Made by a program: the position numbers and the translations under genes | Shown: in pieces, positions 37,962 through 46,928 of the stretch | How the letters are laid out: every line of letters begins with the position of its first letter | How positions within the stretch are numbered: position 1 is the first letter of the stretch | NCBI GenBank assembly: GCA_029564465.1 | Contig: JAKQPY010000075.1 | Coordinates: 1 to 64,000 of the forward strand | Length of the DNA stretch: 64,000 bases | Direction of reading: 5' to 3' | Source of the DNA: JAGOEF01 sp029564465 | Lineage (GTDB): Bacteria; Bacteroidota; Bacteroidia; Bacteroidales; ML635J-15 | The notes under the pieces: model-generated | Databases searched by the model: none | Seen by the model: the letters and a program-made list of their open reading frames with translations, nothing else | What the model was told of the DNA's origin: nothing

Positions 37962-38648
37962 CTACCATTCTTTTTGCACCCGCACCCTCTGCACCCTGGC
38001 TTTTTCTTTCTGCAGCTTTTCCTGAAGGTCTTTTTCGTCCTGTTCCATGGCATTCAGGATACGTTCGGCATCTTCTTTCGAAACCTGATCCTGCTGTTGT
38101 TGCTGCTGCTGATTTTGTTTGTCCTGATTTTTATCGTTTTGCTGCTGCTGTTGTTGTTGCTGCTGGTTGTTGTTCTGACCCTGACCACCGCTGCCACCGC
38201 CCGATTGCTGCTTTGCCTGCATGTATTGGGCTACGCTCAGATTATAACGTGCATCGTTATTATCGGGGTTCAGGATTATGGCTTTCTGCAATGCATCGAT
38301 GCTTCTGGCATAATCGCCGGCCTGCAGCAGCGAGGTACCCAGATTATACCATGCGGTCGATTGTTCCTTGCCCGAGCGGGCTGCCAGCATATATCCCGAG
38401 TATGAATTCGATGCATCTTCATATTTCTGCTGGCGGAACGAAGCAGCACCCATGTTATTTCGCACCTGATACTGATCGGGTTGCATTTCGGAGGCTTTTT
38501 TAAAGGCAATTTCGGCATCAGCAAATTCCTTTTTTTCGTAGTGACGATTCCCTTCCCGGATATACCTGCGTTCGGCCTGTGCCGATACATTCAGTTGCAA
38601 CAGACTGAAGCATGTAACAATCGCAATGGTTTGAAAAGACTTAAGCAT
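37962..38648 (-). CDS. batC: BatC-like TPR protein with Gln-rich region
   Basis: 228 residues from the ATG at 38648. Signal peptide (about 1-21, ending VSAQA), two to three tetratricopeptide repeats (about 25-130; RYIREGNRHYEKKEFADAEIAFKKA and MGTSLLQAGDYARSIDALQKA-like units), then a Gly/Gln-rich stretch (about 150-195) of CAA/CAG codons and an acidic-basic coiled end. Gene order and TPR content match BatC/BatE of the aerotolerance operon. It starts one base after batB. The Gln run is a site for replication slippage. BatD and BatE are not seen downstream. Confidence 0.8.
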   Translation of the reverse strand: MLKSFQTIAIVTCFSLLQLNVSAQAERRYIREGNRHYEKKEFADAEIAFKKASEMQPDQYQVRNNMGAASFRQQKYEDASNSYSGYMLAARSGKEQSTAWYNLGTSLLQAGDYARSIDALQKAIILNPDNNDARYNLSVAQYMQAKQQSGGGSGGQGQNNNQQQQQQQQQNDKNQDKQNQQQQQQQDQVSKEDAERILNAMEQDEKDLQEKLQKEKARVQRVRVQKEW

Positions 38649-38649
38649 A

Positions 38650-39678
38650 TCAGTTTCCAACTTTAAAAATATCAATTCTCGATTTTTTTCGTGTTATGCG
38701 ATCCGAAATAAACAGTTCTGCCAACAACAACAGCAGCGCCAATGCAGCCGGGTAGGCAAATTTTTCGTCGTAATCGGAATATTGCTGCGATGTAGTTGTG
38801 GTTTGCTGCATTTTGCCAATTTCTTCGCTGATTAATTCAATCCCTGAATTACTGCTTCCTGTGCGAACATAAATGCCATTTCCTGCAAGGGCAATGTTTT
38901 TAAGTCCCGCTTCGTCGAGTTTCGACATAACGACATTGCCGCTGTTATCTTTCAGAAATCCGTTCCCATCCGGTGCAGGGACAGGTTGACCGTTTGGAAG
39001 CCCCATTCCAACGGTGTGTATCACAATTCCTTTTTCGGCTGCGGTTTTTGCCGACGACACAGGGTCATCTTCATGATTTTCGCCATCAGTAAAGATTACA
39101 AGTACTTTACTGGTTTGATTTTCGGAAGTGAACGAGCGGACAGCCATGTCGATAGCCGAACCTATGGCTGTACCCTGTTTGGGAACCATCGCCGGGTTTA
39201 TCGTACTTAAAAACATCTTGGCGGATGCGTAATCGTTGGTTACCGGTAACTGCACATAAGCATCTCCGGCAAAAACAATCAAGCCAATTTTATCGTTCTG
39301 AAGTTCAGAAATCAATTTTTCCACCGATTTTTTAGCCCTTTCAAGACGATTGGGTTTCACATCGCGGGTGAGCATACTATTAGACACATCAATAGCAACA
39401 ATCATCTCAATGCCGTTTCGCTTAACTTCCATCAGGCTGCTCCCGAAGCGTGGCCTTGCAATGGCAATTACGATGAGACCAAAAGCCGACAGCAATAGAA
39501 TAACTTTCAACCGCCTCAGGCTTTTCGAGACTTCCGGCATCAAACCGGCCACAACCTGCGGGTCGCCAAACTGTCGGATTTTTTTCTTCCTGTTACGCCT
39601 CGATACCCACCACAACAGAACAAAGCCCGGTATCAGCAACAGCAACCACAAAAATTCTTCGTTATGAAACTGGAACAT
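38650..39678 (-). CDS. batB: BatB-like von Willebrand factor A protein
   Basis: 342 residues: N-terminal membrane segments (about 5-30 and 55-78), a VWA domain (about 87-280) with a complete metal-ion site, DVSNSMLT (about 98-105, DxSxS) and FTDGENHEDD (about 195-204), and a C-terminal membrane segment (about 313-330). Membrane-bound, with the VWA domain on the periplasmic side by family precedent. Twelve bases after batA. In Bacteroides the Bat proteins are linked to oxygen tolerance. Confidence 0.88.
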   Translation of the reverse strand: MFQFHNEEFLWLLLLIPGFVLLWWVSRRNRKKKIRQFGDPQVVAGLMPEVSKSLRRLKVILLLSAFGLIVIAIARPRFGSSLMEVKRNGIEMIVAIDVSNSMLTRDVKPNRLERAKKSVEKLISELQNDKIGLIVFAGDAYVQLPVTNDYASAKMFLSTINPAMVPKQGTAIGSAIDMAVRSFTSENQTSKVLVIFTDGENHEDDPVSSAKTAAEKGIVIHTVGMGLPNGQPVPAPDGNGFLKDNSGNVVMSKLDEAGLKNIALAGNGIYVRTGSSNSGIELISEEIGKMQQTTTTSQQYSDYDEKFAYPAALALLLLLAELFISDRITRKKSRIDIFKVGN

Positions 39679-39690
39679 ATCTTGTACCTC

Positions 39691-40686
39691 CTATGGCATG
39701 GGTTTGTAAATGGTCAATCGCAACAATAACTCGAGCAGTAAGGCTAACAAGGCAATTAACGCAAACCAGAAAAACCGCTCTTCGGGCTTGCTGTAGTCGG
39801 TAACCTGCAGTTTTATCTTCTCGAGCTGATCTATTTCGCTATACACAGCCTTCAGTGCTTCCTTATCTTCGGCGCGGTAGTATTTCCCACCGGTGATGTC
39901 AGCAATCTGTTTGAGCACTTCTTCGTCGATTTTCACTTCCATATCGCGGTATTGGGTACCGAATGCTGTTTGCACCGGATAGGGTGCCATTCCCTGTCGG
40001 CCAACGCCTATGGTGTAAACCCTGATTCCAAAAGTGCGCGAAATTTCGGCGGCAGTCAGCGGTGCTACCGACCCACGGTTATTTACACCATCGGTGAGGA
40101 GTATAATCACCTTACTCACCGCATTGCTTTCTTTCAGCCGGTTTACCGAAGTGGCCAGTCCGGAGCCAATGGCGGTGCCATCCGAAAGCAGATCGCTTCT
40201 GATATCTTTAAACAGGTTTATCAATACCGCATGATCGGTGGTCAGCGGACACTGCGTAAAGCTTTCACCGGCAAATATCACCAGTCCGATACGGTCGCTG
40301 CGTCGGTTCGAAATAAACTCAATCGCCACATCTTTGGCAGCCTCCAGCCGGTTGGGTTTAAAATCTTCTGCCAGCATACTGCCACTGATATCCATAGCCA
40401 GCATTATGTCGATTCCTTCGGTGGAGCTGGTCTGCCAGGTGTTTTTACTCTGAGGACGGGCAATGATTACCACAATACATGCCACTACAATCATGCGCAG
40501 CACAAAAACGGAATGCCGCAACTTTACGCGCAGATCACTGCCAATTGCCCGAAAAGCCTGCGATGACGAAAAATGCAGTGCGGGGTGCATTTTCTTCAGA
40601 CGATAAATATACCAAACCGTCAGTGGTACAATAATTAGCAGAAACCAGAGGTATTCCTTATGTGAGAATGTAATATCGCTAAACAT
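39691..40686 (-). CDS. batA: BatA-like von Willebrand factor A protein
   Basis: 331 residues from the ATG at 40686 (overlapping the preceding gene by eight bases). Membrane segments at about 11-28 and 50-75 precede a VWA domain (about 85-290) with the metal site DISGSMLAEDF (about 100-110) and LLTDGVNNRGS (about 191-201); the C-terminal membrane segment is about 305-325. Same order as Bacteroides batA-batB. Probably part of a MoxR-driven envelope assembly. Confidence 0.88.
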   Translation of the reverse strand: MFSDITFSHKEYLWFLLIIVPLTVWYIYRLKKMHPALHFSSSQAFRAIGSDLRVKLRHSVFVLRMIVVACIVVIIARPQSKNTWQTSSTEGIDIMLAMDISGSMLAEDFKPNRLEAAKDVAIEFISNRRSDRIGLVIFAGESFTQCPLTTDHAVLINLFKDIRSDLLSDGTAIGSGLATSVNRLKESNAVSKVIILLTDGVNNRGSVAPLTAAEISRTFGIRVYTIGVGRQGMAPYPVQTAFGTQYRDMEVKIDEEVLKQIADITGGKYYRAEDKEALKAVYSEIDQLEKIKLQVTDYSKPEERFFWFALIALLALLLELLLRLTIYKPMP

Positions 40687-42079
40687 GGCTCTTGTCCTCC
40701 TCAGTGTTTTCCGGTTCAACTTCAATAAGCGCTTCTACCTGCTTTCCGGCTTCCGGGTCGGGTAACTCGATGGTTTCTTCAACTATTGTAAATGCATTTT
40801 TCAAACAACTGTCGTTCTCGTGGAACATCGGCTCTGCCTTCGCAAATTTTACTGCATCGGCAATATTAAGTATTTGCCTGAGTAAGTCGAGGTGCCGTTG
40901 CGAAAAGCTGCTGTTGCCGGCCATGTGTTGCATTATTTCATCGGTTGTCATTTCCATGGCACTTACCCCAAACCGGCCTTCGAAATATTTACGAAGGGTT
41001 TCGGTGAGTTCACTATAGAAATCAAGCAGCTTGCCAGATTGCCATTTCTTCTCGTCGCGGATTCTCGAAAGCTCGCGCAGTGCAACAATATGCGGTGGTT
41101 CGGGCGGTGGAACCTTACGGAATAACTGACGGATATTTTTCTTACGGAAGAACAGATAATACAGCACACCAACCACTGCAGCCAGAATCAAAAGTAGCCA
41201 CCACCAATTGTCTTTAATAAACTTCCAGAACCGCCACCAGAATTCGGCCCAGGTAAGCGGTGTATTGAACAATTCGTCGTCGATGTCTTTTATCTGAATG
41301 GTAACAAACAGGTTCTGACCTTTCGCAACCGTGTCGTATTCCTGAACAAAAACCGTATCATTGGCTCCGGGTATCCGGTAGGTCTCCATAATCTCGTTGT
41401 TGGCAAGAATAAACAGTGATTGTTTTGCTCCGGCAGCTATCAGACTCAGGGCATCGTCGTTCCGGAAACCTATGCTACGGTATAATTCTGAGGCAAATTG
41501 CTGAATCATAAGATTTCTCACCGAGTCCTGCATCTTTTTCAGATTTTCGGGACTCATACCCTGAGTTACAGAATCGGGAATTGCCTGTGCTACTTCTTCC
41601 TGAAAGTTGTTCCTGCCGAAAACCACAATTCCGGCATTCTGTGCTTTCACCGTATCGCGGGGAACTGTATCCATATCGAGATATGGCAATACATTCAGAC
41701 TTACGCTGTCGGTGTAATAAAAAAGGGTGTCCTTCCCGAAAATTACTTTTATTTGCTGACCGGGAATTACTACCTGACCCGTGTCGAACGATGTCAGCCT
41801 CAGGTTTCGCACATACAGGGGCTCGCCTGCTTTTTTACTTTTCACCGGATCTTCCGCCTTTATAATGTACACGTTGCGTGCAATAGTATCGGTATATTCC
41901 GGAAAGATTATTTCGTTGGGTTCGCTGCCATCATACTGCAGTGCGTAATGCAGGGGCTGCCCCATGATAATGCTGTCGTTTTCGACAACAACCCGTACGC
42001 TGTTTTGCTGGGCAAACAAACCGCCGGTTGCGGCAAGGCAGCAAACCAACCAAAGGGGTATTTTCATCCATTGCTGCAT
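40679..42079 (-). CDS. Bat-operon BatD/DUF4381-like membrane protein with extra region
   Basis: 466 residues with a signal peptide (MKIPLWLVCCLAATGGLFAQ), a BatD/DUF4381-like beta-rich N-terminal domain (about 22-155), a middle segment (about 160-275) with a long helical stretch and a second beta region, one transmembrane segment (about 292-312) with WWWLLLILAAVVGVLYY, and a helical cytoplasmic end (about 330-466) like that of DUF4381/BatD-type proteins. The middle segment is longer than I expect for the family. It lies between DUF58 and batA, the usual place. An alternative start is the ATG four codons in. Confidence 0.7.
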   Translation of the reverse strand: MQQWMKIPLWLVCCLAATGGLFAQQNSVRVVVENDSIIMGQPLHYALQYDGSEPNEIIFPEYTDTIARNVYIIKAEDPVKSKKAGEPLYVRNLRLTSFDTGQVVIPGQQIKVIFGKDTLFYYTDSVSLNVLPYLDMDTVPRDTVKAQNAGIVVFGRNNFQEEVAQAIPDSVTQGMSPENLKKMQDSVRNLMIQQFASELYRSIGFRNDDALSLIAAGAKQSLFILANNEIMETYRIPGANDTVFVQEYDTVAKGQNLFVTIQIKDIDDELFNTPLTWAEFWWRFWKFIKDNWWWLLLILAAVVGVLYYLFFRKKNIRQLFRKVPPPEPPHIVALRELSRIRDEKKWQSGKLLDFYSELTETLRKYFEGRFGVSAMEMTTDEIMQHMAGNSSFSQRHLDLLRQILNIADAVKFAKAEPMFHENDSCLKNAFTIVEETIELPDPEAGKQVEALIEVEPENTEEDKSHV

Positions 42080-42081
42080 AA

Positions 42082-42945
42082 CTATCTTTTTTTAAACAAA
42101 CCGATTAAAGGTTTTATATAATCTTCGCCGGTGGCAATGTTTACATAATCGACTCCGCATTTGGCAAATGTTTCGCGGCATGCCTTGTCGTGTTGCAGCC
42201 ACCACTTATTGTACTGCTCCCGTGCTTTTCGCGATGAGGTGTTTACCCAGTGAATTGCCCCGGTTTCGTTGTCAACCACCTGCACCAGTCCCATGTCGCT
42301 GAGCTCAGCCTCCCTTTTGTCGTAGAGCCTGAGAGCCACCACATCGTGTTTGCGGGCAGCTATTTTAAGGGCATCCGAATAGTCGGGCGACATAAAATCG
42401 GACATCACAAAAACGGTGGAACGCTTTTTAATGGCATTGGTTAAAAACCGCAGCGATTCGGCGATGTCGGTTTTTTTGCTTTGTGGTTCAAAATTGAGGA
42501 GTTCCCTGATGATATGCAAAATGTGTTTGCGGCCTTTTTTTGGTGGAATGAACTTCTCGATTTTGTCGCTGAAAAGCACCACCCCGATTTTATCGTTGTT
42601 TTGAATGGCTGAGAACGACAAAACGGCAGCAATTTCGGCAGCGAGAAACTGCTTCATCTGGGATTGGGTTCCAAACTGCCCCGACCCGCTCACATCAATC
42701 AGTAAGACCACCGTGAGTTCGCGTTCTTCTTCGAACACTTTCACAAATGGGTGGTTAAAGCGGGCCGTTACATGCCAGTCGATATGTTTTATCGGGTCAC
42801 CGTAAAAGTATTCGCGCACTTCGCTGAAAGCCATACCCTTCCCTTTGAAGGCGCTGTGGTATTCGCCGGCAAATATCTGATTCGACAAGCCCTTGGTCTT
42901 GATCTCGATTCTTCGTACCTTTTTTAGCAGTTCAGCAGTTTCCAT
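42082..42945 (-). CDS. DUF58 domain protein (Bat operon)
   Basis: 287 residues. The typical N-terminal GEYHSAFKGKGMAFSEVREY...DPIKHIDWHVTARF block (about 27-65) is followed by a VWA-like fold with DVSGS (about 83-87). DUF58 proteins almost always sit beside MoxR ATPases and VWA proteins. No membrane segment is visible, so it is likely cytoplasmic. Two bases before the BatD-like gene. Confidence 0.9.
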   Translation of the reverse strand: METAELLKKVRRIEIKTKGLSNQIFAGEYHSAFKGKGMAFSEVREYFYGDPIKHIDWHVTARFNHPFVKVFEEERELTVVLLIDVSGSGQFGTQSQMKQFLAAEIAAVLSFSAIQNNDKIGVVLFSDKIEKFIPPKKGRKHILHIIRELLNFEPQSKKTDIAESLRFLTNAIKKRSTVFVMSDFMSPDYSDALKIAARKHDVVALRLYDKREAELSDMGLVQVVDNETGAIHWVNTSSRKAREQYNKWWLQHDKACRETFAKCGVDYVNIATGEDYIKPLIGLFKKR

Positions 42946-43005
42946 CGTTTTCTACTTAGTTTACTACACAATCAAACCTGTTACCATAATGCGGTAAGAT
43001 TCCTG

Positions 43006-44001
43006 TTAGGGAACTTCAACCGTATTCAGTATTTCGCTGATGATTTCTTCGGTGGTGATATTTTCGGCTTCAGCTTCGTAGGTAAGGCCAATGCGGTGAC
43101 GCAGTACATCGTGGCAAACTGCCCTGACGTCTTCGGGAATAACAAATCCGCGTCGTTTTATAAAGGCATAGGCCTTCGAAGCCATGGCCAGGTTGATGCT
43201 GGCACGCGGTGACCCACCGTACTCAATCAGTGGTTTGAATTTTTCGAGTTTATACTGATCGGGATAACGCGATGCAAATACAATGTCGAGGATATAGTTT
43301 TCGATTTTTTCGCTGAGATAAACTTCTCTAACAATCTTGCGTGCTTTCACAATATCCGCGGGTTTTACCACGGCTGCAGCTTTCGGGAAATCGTGGGCCA
43401 GATTTTCGCGCATAATCAGTCTTTCGTCCTCGAAACGCGGATAGTCAATTACCACTTTGAGCATAAACCGGTCGAGTTGCGCTTCGGGCAGAGGATAGGT
43501 TCCCTCTTGCTCAATGGGGTTCATGGTAGCCATTACCAAAAACGGGTCGGCCAACGGATAGGTTTTGTCACCCAGGGTAACCTGACGCTCCTGCATGGCT
43601 TCGAGCAAAGCCGACTGAACTTTTGCAGGGGCACGGTTTACTTCGTCGGCCAGAATAAAGTTGCTGAAAATAGGTCCCTTTTTCACAATAAACTCTTCCT
43701 GCTTCTGACTGTAGATCATAGTCCCCAGCAAGTCGGCCGGCAAAAGGTCGGGTGTGAACTGAATCCTCTTGAATTGAGCATCAATGCTGGTAGCCAGTGT
43801 GTTGATAGCCAGGGTTTTTGCCAGACCGGGAACACCTTCGAGCAAAATATGGCCATCGCTCAATAAGCCAATCATCAGGCCTTCGAGAAGGTGCTTCTGA
43901 CCAACAATCACTTTCTGCAATTCGAAGTTGATGATGTCAACAAATGAACTCTCCTGACGGATTCGTTCGTTCAACTCGGTTACATTCAATGTCTGTGTCA
44001 T
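43006..44001 (-). CDS. moxR: MoxR-family AAA+ ATPase
   Basis: 331 residues. Walker A-like loop EGVPGLAKTLAINT (about 55-68, P-loop ending GLAKT), Walker B LADEVNRAP (about 116-124), sensor 1 MATMNPIEQEGTYPLPEAQLDRF (about 157-179) and a lid domain at the end. MoxR ATPases act as chaperones for VWA and metal-centre proteins; here it heads the operon moxR-DUF58-BatD-like-batA-batB-batC. A promoter of the TAnnTTCG type is at 44042-44072. Confidence 0.92.
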   Translation of the reverse strand: MTQTLNVTELNERIRQESSFVDIINFELQKVIVGQKHLLEGLMIGLLSDGHILLEGVPGLAKTLAINTLATSIDAQFKRIQFTPDLLPADLLGTMIYSQKQEEFIVKKGPIFSNFILADEVNRAPAKVQSALLEAMQERQVTLGDKTYPLADPFLVMATMNPIEQEGTYPLPEAQLDRFMLKVVIDYPRFEDERLIMRENLAHDFPKAAAVVKPADIVKARKIVREVYLSEKIENYILDIVFASRYPDQYKLEKFKPLIEYGGSPRASINLAMASKAYAFIKRRGFVIPEDVRAVCHDVLRHRIGLTYEAEAENITTEEIISEILNTVEVP

Positions 44002-44041
44002 AATATCAAACTTGTTTGTTTTTGTTTTTACAATGCGACAA

Positions 44042-44072
44042 CGAAAATAGAAACATAATGTTTTGTTTGCAA
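44042..44072 (-). promoter_or_regulatory. Promoter of the moxR-bat operon
   Basis: On the minus strand, TTG (44070-44072), 20 bases, then TATTTTCG (44042-44049), 40 bases before the moxR ATG. The -7 element is the TAnnTTCG variant. The remainder of the 44002-44258 gap shows no gene or hairpin. Confidence 0.5.
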
Positions 44073-44258
44073 GTGTTCAACGCAAGCTTATGCTTAGATA
44101 TTTGTTAAAGCCCGTTAAAGTTGTGTTAAAAAGCGCTTGTTGGTGAAAATTATCCAGTAAAATGCGATTTGAGGTGATGGTAATGATGGGTTTCGAAGCG
44201 TGGCAATCTCATCTGGCATTAGGTATTGAGTTGCATACCCGTTAAATAAATATTCAAA

Positions 44259-46412
44259 TCATTTTATTAGAATTTTTAAAACCTGTTCCCTGCCGTCGTC
44301 AATAAATAGTTTTATCATGTATAACCCGGGGGCTGTCCCTTTGATATTGATAATTGCTTCACCGTTTGCCGATGTCCCGGTGTAAACCAATTCCCCGAAA
44401 ATATTATACACTTCTAATATATAATTAACTCCCGTTTCGGTTGAATTCAACCTGAATAGTCCGTCGTTCGGATTAGGATAGGCGTTTACCGGCGCTGTTC
44501 CGTTTTTCAGCTCAAGACTGTCGCAGCACTCTTTATATATATTAAAGAAGACCCTGTTTGTTTCTCCTATCGAATCGGTAAACGCCATACTGCATAATTC
44601 ATAATTGTAGTTACATACCGGGAAAATAACTACCGGATTACGAGTGCTCTGACCTGACAATATTTGAGCGGGAGAAGGGAAATACCATGAATAGGAAAAA
44701 ATATTAGCAGTATCAGAATCCATTCCATTAAATATTAATGTGTCACCAATTTCAGGGATACATTCAAATGTAAAATAGCCTAAAGTGTCTTCTGTTATTG
44801 TACGTGTGTATGTTGATTGTTTGCCCGCCTCATTACCAAATACATTTTCGTCGCAATCAACTGGCTCGATGTAAGCCGTAAAATCCACTCCGGTGCCGGT
44901 GCCGAATCCGGGTAACAATTCTATGTTCTCACCCGCCCGGTATTCAACAGCCTGGGCCTGGGTAGTGATTACCTGTTCCGATCGAATAGAACACATAGCA
45001 ATATAGCTCTCAGGTGCAGTAACATTTCCGGTAAGATACGGGTGGTGGTAGTTTTTATAAGCAGGTGAAATACCGGGATTTTGTATGCGATATAAATTGT
45101 AAAGCAACATATAATCCAACCCGTTGTACATACCTAAGAAATTAACATCTCCTTCTTGCTGTATTTTTTTTTCATGCCAAAACTTTGCACTACATGCCCA
45201 ACCGTTTCCGGAAAAAACAGTAGCTGACTCTGCATATGGTCCTTTACACGGAGCTGCATTCAACTGGTCACGAACTTTCTGCATATCTAAACGATTAGTT
45301 GTTTCACCTTGTAAGATTTCCCACAATAACAAATAAAAGGTATCCCAGTTGTGCTGATCCGCGCATACTTTTATGTTGAGAGTATTTGCTGGAACCCTTA
45401 TACTCCCCCAAAACAAAGCAATATTTATTGCCCAGTTATTGCTTATTGCAGCCAAACTGCTTGTCATGTGAGCCACATCTGTTCTTAAAGGGGCAACCGT
45501 GTATGGTATCGCATCCCAGACCAGTAGCATAGGTGGAAGTGTAATTCCATTATAAGAACCCCTAAAGTATTTGTCTGTACCTCTGAAACCATGTTGAAAA
45601 GCTGTAGCATCGTTCCCGATATTCGGATTGACACCATCTGGAGAATAAAACACCCAATTAAATGGATTATTCCCATAAGGGCAATATTGTATAAAATTAA
45701 TAATCTTACTTGCAATTTCTATTGAGACATCATTGTAGTCGAAATTGTGATATACACCTGTTTCATTGTAAAAACCTGAATTAGGAACCAGTTTTTTTAC
45801 CAAAGCTAAATTTCGCAACAAAAATATTGCTTCATCCTGACTCATTATTTCTATATATGGATTGCTACACATATTACTTGTTACTGAACTCGCCCAACCG
45901 GGATCCCCACCTGAGTGGTTTGTCCCAGGTTGTATGTTTTTGTTTAACTCCGGATGTGTATAAATAAAATCGTTTGGCACATTGTTTCGCATAAAAAAAC
46001 CATCGTATTGGTCGCTCATATATAAATCCTCCCATGGAAATTCCGATTCACACATATCCATGTTTTCGATATAGGTTTGCAATGCATAATACAATTCTCT
46101 CAAAGTTTGATTTACATCTTGCCCATTATTATTTAACAGGTAATACTCTGTTGCCAGTACTCCTATGTAATCACCCAAATAAGCAGATTGCTGCCCAAAG
46201 TGCAAATTCTCTTCATTCTGATGATTACGAACGCCGGCTACCTGACAAGCCCCAATTCCAGCTCCATGAACCATAAAATATTGTAAACGATTACGGTAAT
46301 ACCAGTATTTCACTAGATTTTCCTCTTCTTGGGTCATATTGGTTTGTGCTTGAGTAAAATAAGAGAAGAGTGTTACAAGTATTAATGTAAATGATGTAGT
46401 ATATAATTTCAT
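44259..46412 (-). CDS. Secreted unknown protein with 3-coathanger stack and T9SS type A sorting domain
   Basis: 717 residues. Signal peptide (about 1-22, ending TQAQ); a large helical N-terminal domain (about 25-440) that I do not recognise, with many aromatic residues; a 3-coathanger stack-type segment (about 470-520; AGENIELLPGFGTGTGVDFTAYI); a PKD-like or Ig-like region (about 545-635); and a T9SS sorting domain (about 645-717; AYPNPNDGLFRLN). A cell-surface protein, possibly an enzyme in its N-terminal half. Four bases after the lipoprotein gene. Confidence 0.75.
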   Translation of the reverse strand: MKLYTTSFTLILVTLFSYFTQAQTNMTQEEENLVKYWYYRNRLQYFMVHGAGIGACQVAGVRNHQNEENLHFGQQSAYLGDYIGVLATEYYLLNNNGQDVNQTLRELYYALQTYIENMDMCESEFPWEDLYMSDQYDGFFMRNNVPNDFIYTHPELNKNIQPGTNHSGGDPGWASSVTSNMCSNPYIEIMSQDEAIFLLRNLALVKKLVPNSGFYNETGVYHNFDYNDVSIEIASKIINFIQYCPYGNNPFNWVFYSPDGVNPNIGNDATAFQHGFRGTDKYFRGSYNGITLPPMLLVWDAIPYTVAPLRTDVAHMTSSLAAISNNWAINIALFWGSIRVPANTLNIKVCADQHNWDTFYLLLWEILQGETTNRLDMQKVRDQLNAAPCKGPYAESATVFSGNGWACSAKFWHEKKIQQEGDVNFLGMYNGLDYMLLYNLYRIQNPGISPAYKNYHHPYLTGNVTAPESYIAMCSIRSEQVITTQAQAVEYRAGENIELLPGFGTGTGVDFTAYIEPVDCDENVFGNEAGKQSTYTRTITEDTLGYFTFECIPEIGDTLIFNGMDSDTANIFSYSWYFPSPAQILSGQSTRNPVVIFPVCNYNYELCSMAFTDSIGETNRVFFNIYKECCDSLELKNGTAPVNAYPNPNDGLFRLNSTETGVNYILEVYNIFGELVYTGTSANGEAIINIKGTAPGLYMIKLFIDDGREQVLKILIK

Positions 46413-46416
46413 TTTA

Positions 46417-46917
46417 TTAAAGCTTTTTTAATTTGAGATAAAACGTAGTATTTTCAGGATAACCCCAATAAATAATATAATTCTCAGGTTTCATCCACAA
46501 ATGCATTTCATCGTTTGTTAGCCGTAAAATATCCCATGAACCCCACCTACCAATAGGTCCGATGGGATTTGGGTGAACATCGCTTGAAAAATCTATAGTA
46601 AGTTCATTTTTAATATTATTATAAAAACACCATGCTCCTTTGCGGATTGTATCATCCGTGCAGTTTTTTAAATTTAATATATATTTATATTGTAAACCAG
46701 GAAATAATTCATCGGTAAACTCCCACTCGCAGGCAATTTGCTGGCGATACAGTTCAGTAGAATCCAGATCGGTTATTAGTAGTTTTTCTACCTGCCAGGT
46801 GCCAAGTACGCGGTTTTTTGCAGACCGGAAACTGATGCACGGCCCGTCTTCGTAGCGGGAACATCCCAAAAGAAAAACCAGTAGGATTATTGCGGTAAGT
46901 ATGAATGTTTTTTTCAT
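46417..46917 (-). CDS. Lipoprotein of unknown function
   Basis: 166 residues with lipobox LLGC (Cys about residue 19). The mature part looks like a lipocalin-like beta barrel of the DUF-type Bacteroidota small lipoproteins: LGTWQVEKLLI (about 38-48) and the final FYLKLKK strand are typical. No ligand can be named. It lies between the tail-fibre-like gene and the large T9SS gene with short gaps (11 and 4 bases), so the three are probably one transcript. Confidence 0.7.
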   Translation of the reverse strand: MKKTFILTAIILLVFLLGCSRYEDGPCISFRSAKNRVLGTWQVEKLLITDLDSTELYRQQIACEWEFTDELFPGLQYKYILNLKNCTDDTIRKGAWCFYNNIKNELTIDFSSDVHPNPIGPIGRWGSWDILRLTNDEMHLWMKPENYIIYWGYPENTTFYLKLKKL

Positions 46918-46928
46918 GGCTATCGGGT

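Noticed and set aside
37929..38405. 158-residue Leu/Val-rich plus-strand frame
   Set aside because: It is the antisense of the CAG/CAA tract in batC, which gives an artificial hydrophobic run.
39952..40566. 204-residue plus-strand frame
   Set aside because: Antisense to batA, which has a full VWA metal site and membrane segments.
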